In this document: positions 6,297-11,268 of the stretch, one piece after another
Numbering within the stretch: position 1 is the first letter of the stretch
Layout: the number at the start of each line of letters is the position of its first letter
NCBI GenBank assembly: GCA_021639925.1
Contig: JAJXEL010000061.1
Location: forward strand, 1-11,268
Direction of reading: 5' to 3'
DNA length: 11,268 bases
Source of the DNA: Alphaproteobacteria bacterium
GTDB lineage: Bacteria > Pseudomonadota > Alphaproteobacteria > CAAGCB01 > CAG-977
Notes under the pieces: generated by a model
What the model was told of the DNA's origin: nothing
What the model saw: only the letters and a program-made list of their open reading frames with translations
The model's database searches: none
Made by a program: the position numbers and the translations under genes

Positions 6297-6380
6297 CCAA
6301 AAAACAAACTCACGGCCAGCGGCCGAGGCCCAACGCCCTCCCGGCGGGGGTACGACCGTGATTTTGTCCAAAAAAACAAA
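6297..6380 (+). repeat. Repeat module A, copy 2 (without insertion)
   Basis: This is the same order of parts as copy 1: A-run and AACAAACTCAC, GGCCAGCGGCCGAGGCCC, a perfect CGCC-CTCCC-GGCG hairpin (6334-6346) followed by GGGG, then CGACCGTGATTTTGTCC and the A-run leading into element B. The stem here is perfect, whereas copy 1 has an A-C mismatch. It gives the apparent pre-insertion state of copy 1. Confidence 0.8.
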
Positions 6381-6600
6381 CTCACCTTAAGTACTAACTC
6401 TTAAGGTGAGGGAGTTCGAAACTGCAATACGGACAGTCCGGGTTATTCGACGCATACGCGCTTATCTCTCCGGCTCCCTTATAAAAGGGCGGATTATATG
6501 GTTTTAGAGGAGCTGTGACACTCCGCAGCCGGCCTACCGGCTGCAAGAGCGATAATAGATTAAGTTGATGAACAGGTAAAGATATTTGTACTGGCCGTAC
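6381..6600 (+). ncRNA. Candidate structured RNA element B, copy 2
   Basis: This is the second copy of the 220-base element, in the same orientation as copy 1. Helices persist although bases change. CAGCCGG (6526-6532) with CCGGCTG (6537-6543) replaces a T-A pair of copy 1 by C-G around the same CCTA loop. CCCTT with AAGGG (6476-6489) replaces the CCCT/AGGG hairpin. The first stem keeps its 11 outer pairs (6381-6391 with 6400-6410) while its centre is no longer palindromic. CCGGG with TCCGG contains a G-U pair that would be a C-A mismatch on the other strand, favouring a + strand RNA. Confidence 0.55.
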
Positions 6601-6615
6601 GGCTGCTAGCCGCAG

Positions 6616-6674
6616 GGGCATCAGTTTTTGATTCTCGCCATTGGCACGATCTAATCCCCTGTCTGGAAGACGTT
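6616..6674 (-). repeat. Right arm of the imperfect inverted repeat
   Basis: Read on the - strand, this repeats 6116-6175: GTCTTCCAGAC replaces GTCCTCCGGAC, which changes the stem pair but keeps pairing. GGGGATTAGAT-GTGCCA and AAACTGATGCCC are shared. Confidence 0.8.
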
Positions 6675-6765
6675 TTCCCCGCACGGGTAGTGCCCTGTCC
6701 GGAGGACGTTATCCCCCTACGGGTAGTAGCCCCGCCGGGAGGGCGTTTCCCCCTACGGGCAGTAG
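6659..6765 (-). repeat. Three tandem 36-base GC-hairpin repeats
   Basis: Three units of about 36 bases lie head to tail on the - strand. Each pairs one N4-nnCCC-N4' hairpin plus G run with one GTCC/GGAC-like or CGCC/GGCG hairpin: GTAG/CTAC at 6753-6765, 6717-6729, GTGC/GCAC at 6681-6693, CGCC/GGCG at 6733-6745, GTCC/GGAC at 6697-6707 and GTCT/AGAC at 6661-6671. Both hairpin types also occur on the + strand further left. Confidence 0.8.
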
Positions 6766-6800
6766 AAAAAAGAGGGCTGAAACAGCCCTCTTTGATTTTT
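6766..6800 (-). terminator. Terminator of carD
   Basis: AAAGAGGGCTG (6769-6779) pairs perfectly with CAGCCCTCTTT (6783-6793) around three A. On the - strand the stem is followed by a run of six T at 6766-6771, partly inside the stem. It lies 19 bases past the carD stop. T-rich sequence on the right allows two-way function. Confidence 0.9.
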
Positions 6801-6811
6801 TTATGGTTCTT

Positions 6812-7312
6812 TTAACCGGCCAGCTGCAAAATATCACATAACTTGACCGTTGCTTCCTGCGTATTGATTTTTTCCAACGCGGCCAATTCATTTGCCAAAC
6901 GGTCCAACGCCTGTTCATAAATCTGGCGTTCGCTGTAAGACTGGTCGGACTGAGACTGAGACCGGTACAAGTCGCGAACGACTTCGGCAATCGAAACCGG
7001 ATCGCCGGAATTAATCTTCGCTTCATATTCCTGGGCACGGCGGCTCCACATCGTGCGTTTTGTTTTTGATTTGCCGCGCAACGTTTCCAAAGCCGTATCC
7101 ATAATATTTTTATTGGATAACTTTCTTAATCCCGAATTTTTCGCTTTTGCCATCGGAACGCGCAAAGTCATACGGTCTTTGTCAAAATGAACAGCAATCA
7201 ATTCCAATTCCTGTCCCGCGACGGTGTCTTTTGTAATGCTCAGAACTTTTCCGACGCCATGGGTCGGGTAAACAACAAAATCACCGGTCGAAAAAGAAAC
7301 TTCTTTTACCAT
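6812..7312 (-). CDS. carD: CarD/CdnL-family RNA polymerase-binding regulator
   Basis: CarD/CdnL binds the RNA polymerase beta subunit and stabilises open complexes at many promoters, rRNA promoters among them. The N-terminal Tudor-like polymerase-interaction domain is clear (FSTGDFVVYPTHGVGKV at 7-23, LELIAVHFDKDRMTLRVPM at 36-54). The helical C-terminal domain contains the conserved Trp in TKRTMWSRRAQEYEAKI (Trp89) and a DLYRSQSQSDQSYSERQIYE segment. I start at 7312 (166 residues, the family's usual size) because AGGA lies 8 bases upstream. The longer frame up to 7405 adds 31 unconserved residues and has no ribosome binding site. It stands alone between the SlyB-like gene and the repeat block, with its own terminator. 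Confidence 0.93.
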   Translation of the reverse strand: MVKEVSFSTGDFVVYPTHGVGKVLSITKDTVAGQELELIAVHFDKDRMTLRVPMAKAKNSGLRKLSNKNIMDTALETLRGKSKTKRTMWSRRAQEYEAKINSGDPVSIAEVVRDLYRSQSQSDQSYSERQIYEQALDRLANELAALEKINTQEATVKLCDILQLAG

Positions 7313-7410
7313 ATCAAGTATCCTAATCAGGGTTTTATCCGTACAAAAAAGCGATTCTCCTCCCTTTTTCCTGATGAAAAAAGTCACTTTTTTGCAGCTT
7401 GTCATAAATT

Positions 7411-7441
7411 AAGGGAAAGCCGGATTGATCACGTTTCCCTT
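7411..7441 (-). promoter_or_regulatory. Hairpin upstream of carD
   Basis: AAGGGAAA (7411-7418) and TTTCCCTT (7434-7441) form an 8-bp stem with a 15-base loop, about 100 bases before the carD start. No T run follows on the - strand, so it is not a plain terminator. It may sit in the 5' leader or be an operator. A TATAAC at about 7455-7460 on the - strand is a possible -10 element just upstream, without a clear -35. Confidence 0.35.
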
Positions 7442-7549
7442 TAAAGACACAACAGTTATACCACAAAATACCGGTTTTGGGTAGAACTTAGTGATAAAAA
7501 ATTCACAAATTCTTAATATTTTGTCTATTTCCGCGCGTCTCCGCCTTTT

Positions 7550-8005
7550 TTAAGGCGCAGGCAGCGTATCGGGAATCAAGTGTGTTTCCTGTCCGTAAAG
7601 AACAAAAACCCTTTGTCCGACGGCGAGTCGGTTATTCATTCCCTGAATTACGGTAATCATATTGCCGTCCGCCAGACGGACAATATATTGCAGGGCCTTT
7701 TGTTCGCTGAGTTCTTTTTGGGTCAGCCCGCCGATAAACGCGCCGGCCAAAGCTCCGCCGACAGAGGCGAGCACGCTGCCCGATCCCCGGCCGATCGTCG
7801 AACCGGCAACACCCCCGGCAACGCCGCCGATCAGCGCGCCGCCCGAATTCTGCCCTTGAATCGTAACGGTCCGGACGTCGACGATAACGCCCTGCCCGAC
7901 CTGATCGGCCGACCCGACGGAAGACATTTGATACGAATCGCTGTTAATGTCGCGGGCGCAGGCAGACAACAGCAGGAAAAACAGAAAAAATACGGATTTT
8001 TTCAT
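7550..8005 (-). CDS. SlyB-like glycine-zipper outer-membrane lipoprotein
   Basis: This 151-residue protein belongs to the SlyB/Pcp/17-kDa-antigen group of outer-membrane lipoproteins, thought to support envelope integrity. MKKSVFFLFFLLLSAC is a lipoprotein signal peptide with Cys16 as the lipid anchor. A glycine-zipper hairpin follows (GGALIGGVAGGVAGS, IGRGSG, GGALAGAFIGG), and the C-terminal beta region is typical (QYIVRLADGNMITVIQGMNN, GQRVFVLYG). I chose the ATG at 8005, which puts the signal peptide at the N-terminus; the frame upstream to 8074 adds a charged segment without a ribosome binding site. The Shine-Dalgarno is weak (AAAGACGGG). It lies 97 bases after the pseudouridine synthase gene on the same strand. 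A CGCC/GGCG hairpin at its stop may act in termination. Confidence 0.88.
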   Translation of the reverse strand: MKKSVFFLFFLLLSACARDINSDSYQMSSVGSADQVGQGVIVDVRTVTIQGQNSGGALIGGVAGGVAGSTIGRGSGSVLASVGGALAGAFIGGLTQKELSEQKALQYIVRLADGNMITVIQGMNNRLAVGQRVFVLYGQETHLIPDTLPAP

Positions 8006-8102
8006 CAAGACCCGTCTTTCTTTTTCCATCTTAAAAGATTTCAAAGAAAAAACAGCCTGACCATCAGCAGACAATCAAAAGGTTTGACAGCGGCGCAAAA
8101 AT

Positions 8103-8903
8103 TTATTTTTTCGGTTTTTCCGCAAAATCAATCGCTTCCAAAATCTTATCGGACGGCGATAATTCCAGTTCCAGTATTTCGTTGGAAAAAGGTTTTTTGA
8201 ATTTCAGATAATAAGCCTGCAGCAAATGATTTTTCAGAAATTCCGTCGTATACGTCGCGCCATATAAACGATCTGAAAAAACCGGGTGGCCGATCGAGGC
8301 CAGATGCAAACGAACCTGATGCTGGCGGCCCGTGCGCGTACGGACATCGACATACGTCGCATTCGGCAACCGTTTGATAACGGTATATTCCGTTACAGAC
8401 GCCAATCCTTCGCCGGGCGCGGCAATTTTCATTTTGTGCACCGGTTCGGCCTGCGCGTCCGTGATCGGTTTGTTAATCGTGCCTTTATCCTGCGAAATCA
8501 CGCCTTCAACAACTGTACGATACCGTTTTTCAACCTTTCTGTCCGCAAACTGATCCAGCATGTATTTCTGCGCTTTTTCATTTTTGGCAAAAATCATCAG
8601 CCCTTGCGTATTACGGTCCAGCCGGTGAACCTTATAATACCACTTCGGTTTTTTGTCCGGCGACACGCAAGCCGATTTTATGCGCAGCAAATCCAGCATG
8701 GATTCTTCTTTCCTGTTCTGATTGGTCACGGAAATAATGCCGGCAGGTTTATTGACGATAACCAAATCGTCGTCTTCGTACACGATTTTAACCCGCTTGT
8801 CGATGTTCGCGCAGCTGGTCGGTTGGAATTCCTCCGCCGGGGAAGAAAACAGCGCGCAGCCGGACAACGTTAAAAACAACAAAGAAAAAAACGCTTTTTT
8901 CAT
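8103..8903 (-). CDS. RluA-family pseudouridine synthase with lipoprotein-type signal peptide
   Basis: The catalytic domain is a clear RluA-family RNA pseudouridine synthase. DLVIVNKPAGIISVT (46-60) opens it. YKVHRLDRNTQGLMIFAK (90-107) contains the catalytic Asp96. KRYRTVVEG and RTGRQHQVRLHLASIGHPVF with DRLYG (190-214) complete the active site. No S4 domain is present. The best-supported ATG (8903) has AAGGAGG 7 bases upstream and yields MKKAFFSLLFLTLSGC, a lipoprotein signal with Cys16, although the substrate should be cytoplasmic RNA. A GTG at codon 41 could start a cytoplasmic form at the usual domain edge, but has a poor ribosome binding site. Extending further upstream would run back into the preceding gene. 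It begins 22 bases after the glutamate dehydrogenase stop, so the two are probably one operon. The exact target uridine cannot be told. Confidence 0.9.
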   Translation of the reverse strand: MKKAFFSLLFLTLSGCALFSSPAEEFQPTSCANIDKRVKIVYEDDDLVIVNKPAGIISVTNQNRKEESMLDLLRIKSACVSPDKKPKWYYKVHRLDRNTQGLMIFAKNEKAQKYMLDQFADRKVEKRYRTVVEGVISQDKGTINKPITDAQAEPVHKMKIAAPGEGLASVTEYTVIKRLPNATYVDVRTRTGRQHQVRLHLASIGHPVFSDRLYGATYTTEFLKNHLLQAYYLKFKKPFSNEILELELSPSDKILEAIDFAEKPKK

Positions 8904-8925
8904 GGCCTTTCCTCCTTTTGCCTTC

Positions 8926-11268
8926 TCAGACTGAAAAATCATCGTGAAATTGCAGGAATTTTTCGTCCTTATACCCTTTCCGGCTTTTGATTTCGCCGGC
9001 AATGTCATTTTCCATGCCGTCACGCAAAACCGTCAACGTCATATTTTCAATTTCGGCGACCAGACGGCGCATTTCGTCCGCCTGCTTTTGCGCCGGCATT
9101 TCGCCGTCGCGCGCTTCGAGCAGCGCAAACAGCGCTTCAGTCTGACAGGTTTCGGCAACAACCAGGTACGCCTTGACAATATCAACGACAGGCGCGCTGC
9201 TTTCCGCGCGCATCTTGCCGACAAAATTAACCCCCGCGCGATTGATCAGGTTGTTAACGATCATCGTCGCGCTGATTTCACGGCGCAGCGGGTGTTTTAA
9301 AATATATTCCCCTGCCGCCGCGCACAGTGACCCGGGGAAATAAGACGGCAGCATGTTGTTTTGTACGAACGGATCGTCCGGCAGATCACTGTTTAAGACC
9401 GCGTCATATAAATACAATTTGGCATACGCCATTAAAACGGCCAGTTCGGGACGCGTCAGCCCCCGGCCGTGATTGAAACGCGCGTCCATTTCCGCATCGG
9501 GCGGCAGAGATTCCAAAGCGCGGTTCAGCCGGTCGTCTTTTTCCAAAGCGTGAATCAGCTTTTTATTTCCGGGAATGCTTTTCGCGCCGCGGTGCTGCAT
9601 ATAAGACAAAATCTGCGTTTGCAGATAATTATCGCGCAAAACCAGGCCGGAAACGTCGTCCTGCATGGATTTTAACAGCGCGTTGCGCTGTTCCATCGTC
9701 ATTTTGCCGTCGGCAACCATCAGGTTCAGCATGATTTTAATATTGACTTCATGATCCGAACAATCAACGCCGCCCGAATTGTCAACCGCGTCCGTATTTA
9801 AACGGCCGCCGTTTAAAGCATATTCGACGCGCGCTTTTTGCGTCAGGCCCAGGTTGGCGCCTTCGGCTACGACCTTCGCCCTGATTTTCGACGCGTCGAT
9901 GCGGCAGGCCGAATTTGCGTTGTCCTTCGCGTCCATCTGTGTTTCAACGCCGGATTTAACGTATGTCCCGATACCGCCGAAATAAAGCAGATCGACAGGC
10001 GCGGACAACAAAGCTTTGATCAGTTCGTCAGGCGTCAAAACCGTCTGCGACAGCCCCAGAACGGAACAGGCCTCCTTTGAAATCGTGATGATCCGGTCCT
10101 TTCTGCTGTAAATCCCGCCGCCCGCAGACAGCAAAGAACGGTCATATTCCGCCCAGCCGGCTTCGGCTTTAAACAGGCGTTCGCGTTCCTTGAACGACAC
10201 GGCCGGATCAGGCGTCGGATCAATAAAGATAGAAGAAGAGTTAAACGCCGCAATCAGTTTGATATGCGGCGAACACAGCATCGCGTTGCCGAAAACATCG
10301 CCGGCCATGCTGCCCGATCCGACAACCGTAAAATCCTGTTTCTGGCAGTCTGTGCCCATTTCCCGGAAATGACGTTTAACGCTTTCCCAGGATCCCCTGG
10401 CGGTAATCGCCATGCCTTTGTGGCTGAACCCCGTGGAACCGCCCGAAGCGAAAGCATCGCCCAGCCAAAAACCGTACTGCGCGGAAATCGCATTGGCGAT
10501 ATCGGAAAAATCCGCCGTTCCTTTATCGGCCGCGACGACCAGATAAGGATCGTCGTCATCATAGCGGACGATGTCGCGCGGAGCGACGACTTTTCCGGCC
10601 ACGATGTTATCCGTAATGTCCAGCATTCCGTAAATCATCGTTTTATAGGCGTTGACGGCATATTCGTGGATTTGTTCTTTCGTCGCGTTTTCAGGAGGCC
10701 GTTTGGGAAAAAAGCCGCCTTTTGCCCCGACGGGAACAATAACGACGTTTTTAACCTGCTGCGCTTTGACAAGGCTGAGAATTTCCGTGCGGAAGTCTTC
10801 TTTTCTGTTTGACCAGCGGATTCCGCCGCGCGCAATTTTGCCAAAGCGCAGATGAACGGCGTCAACGTCGGGCGAAAAAACAAAGATTTCAGCCATCGGT
10901 TTTGGTTTCGGCAGATGATGAATATTCTGTGAAGCAAATTTAAAAGAAACGTATTCTTTTTCGCCGTGATCCTGATAAAAATTCGTGCGGGTCATGGCTT
11001 TGAGCGCGGAAAAGACGGCCTTTAAAGCCGTATTTTTGGGCATCTGCGCGGCAATTTCATTTTCCATCGCCGTAAAAGACCCAGCCGAAGCTTTCTGCGG
11101 ATTGAATTTTAAATCAAAATACAGCAGGAATTTTTCCGTTATTTCCGGATTTTCCTGATACGCCTGTAAAACGGCGCGTTTTGTCGCGATCGCCGTCTGG
11201 CGGATATATGAAGCAAGGGCACTGAGCAAAAAATCCTGACGTTTGAAAAGCATGCGTATTCTCTCTTC
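8926..11268 (-). CDS. gdhB: Large NAD-type glutamate dehydrogenase, C-terminal half (partial)
   Basis: This is the C-terminal about 780 residues of the GDH-1600 (NAD-GDH, Bac_GDH) family, which oxidises glutamate to 2-oxoglutarate and ammonia. The frame stays open through the right edge (E-E-R-I-R before the internal Met at 11253), so the N-terminal half lies outside. KIARGGIRWSNRKEDFRTEI and PVGAKGGF, with the substrate-binding and catalytic lysines, mark the catalytic domain. WLGDAFASGGSTGFSHKGM, AKVVAEGANLGLTQKARVEY and TRPELAVLMAYAKLYLYD are family landmarks. The dinucleotide-binding region is unusual: VVGSGSMAGDVFGNA (about 10280-10325) and AAFNSSSIFIDP (10222-10257), where I expect GxGDM-SGDVFGNG and FDHRHIF. 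It heads a - strand operon with the pseudouridine synthase. The symbol is the common one for this family and is not unique. Confidence 0.92.
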   Translation of the reverse strand, partial: EERIRMLFKRQDFLLSALASYIRQTAIATKRAVLQAYQENPEITEKFLLYFDLKFNPQKASAGSFTAMENEIAAQMPKNTALKAVFSALKAMTRTNFYQDHGEKEYVSFKFASQNIHHLPKPKPMAEIFVFSPDVDAVHLRFGKIARGGIRWSNRKEDFRTEILSLVKAQQVKNVVIVPVGAKGGFFPKRPPENATKEQIHEYAVNAYKTMIYGMLDITDNIVAGKVVAPRDIVRYDDDDPYLVVAADKGTADFSDIANAISAQYGFWLGDAFASGGSTGFSHKGMAITARGSWESVKRHFREMGTDCQKQDFTVVGSGSMAGDVFGNAMLCSPHIKLIAAFNSSSIFIDPTPDPAVSFKERERLFKAEAGWAEYDRSLLSAGGGIYSRKDRIITISKEACSVLGLSQTVLTPDELIKALLSAPVDLLYFGGIGTYVKSGVETQMDAKDNANSACRIDASKIRAKVVAEGANLGLTQKARVEYALNGGRLNTDAVDNSGGVDCSDHEVNIKIMLNLMVADGKMTMEQRNALLKSMQDDVSGLVLRDNYLQTQILSYMQHRGAKSIPGNKKLIHALEKDDRLNRALESLPPDAEMDARFNHGRGLTRPELAVLMAYAKLYLYDAVLNSDLPDDPFVQNNMLPSYFPGSLCAAAGEYILKHPLRREISATMIVNNLINRAGVNFVGKMRAESSAPVVDIVKAYLVVAETCQTEALFALLEARDGEMPAQKQADEMRRLVAEIENMTLTVLRDGMENDIAGEIKSRKGYKDEKFLQFHDDFSV

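Larger units (their letters stand above)
5678..6811. repeat. 1.1-kb gene-free block of structured repeats
   Basis: No credible gene lies in this stretch; the only open frames are short and run through repeats. It contains two copies of a composite unit (module A then module B), one GC-hairpin cluster inserted in the first A, a further GC-hairpin stretch between the units, and an inverted set of the same pieces near the carD end. The base composition (GC-rich hairpins alternating with AACAAACTCAC borders) differs sharply from the neighbouring genes. I see no transposase, CRISPR array, tRNA or rRNA here. The individual parts are listed separately. Confidence 0.85.

Noticed and set aside
5854..6600. 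Group I or group II intron or retron RNA
   Set aside because: I see no intron core or domain V sequence and no reverse transcriptase or homing endonuclease in the window.
5698..6765. CRISPR array or integron attC array
   Set aside because: Repeat spacing is irregular, repeats are in both orientations and diverged, there are no spacer-like unique segments of equal size, and no consistent attC core pairs.
6641..6841. Repetitive open frame (PTGS-type repeats) across the 36-base tandem array
   Set aside because: It needs a TTG start without a ribosome binding site, and the repeat is open only because 36 is divisible by three. It also runs through the carD terminator into carD.
7313..7405. 31-residue N-terminal extension of CarD
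   Set aside because: It has no ribosome binding site and no family similarity; the ATG at 7312 gives the standard start.
8047..8075. Possible terminator between the pseudouridine synthase and SlyB-like genes (CTGA-TGG-TCAG then T6 on the - strand)
   Set aside because: The stem is only four to five pairs and the T run does not directly follow it, so I left it out of the features.
8904..9023. Longer start for the pseudouridine synthase reaching into the glutamate dehydrogenase gene
   Set aside because: It would overlap the dehydrogenase coding end by almost 100 bases, while AAGGAGG marks the ATG at 8903.

Overview
The window looks like part of an alphaproteobacterial chromosome. It carries the C-terminal half of the large (about 1,600-residue) NAD-type glutamate dehydrogenase, a CarD/CdnL transcription regulator, a SlyB-like glycine-zipper lipoprotein, and a his segment ending in a HIT-family protein. 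The moderate GC content and T-rich codons resemble host-associated or gut Rhodospirillales-like lineages, but genus and species cannot be read from the sequence.

Layout, left to right. (1) 1-171, + strand: tail of an unidentified membrane protein cut by the window edge, followed by a bidirectional terminator. (2) 230-3908: an unrecognised, probably disordered 311-residue protein (-), diverging from an OmpR-type regulator with a degenerate receiver domain (+). The regulator overlaps tail-to-tail, by 8 bases, with a secreted trypsin-fold protein whose catalytic His and Ser are both replaced (-). (3) 3993-5405, + strand: hisA, hisE and a HIT protein in a tight operon. hisF, which often lies between hisA and hisE in this class, is absent. 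The operon ends in a terminator shared with a 75-residue XRE-like DNA-binding protein (-). (4) 5678-6811: 1.1 kb without genes, packed with structured repeats. A two-part unit (A then B) occurs twice. B is about 220 nt and looks like a structured RNA with compensatory changes between its copies. A large family of short GC-rich hairpins lies around and inside these units in both orientations. (5) 6812-11268, all on the - strand: carD, a SlyB-like lipoprotein, an RluA-type pseudouridine synthase whose best start gives it a lipoprotein signal peptide, and the large glutamate dehydrogenase, open at the right edge.

The coding parts are mostly housekeeping: histidine and glutamate metabolism, envelope lipoproteins and global transcription control. 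The best candidates for something undescribed are the repeat block at 5678-6768, the lipoprotein-tagged pseudouridine synthase, and the pseudoprotease next to an atypical response regulator. All functional statements rest on reading motifs by eye; no database search or folding program was run.
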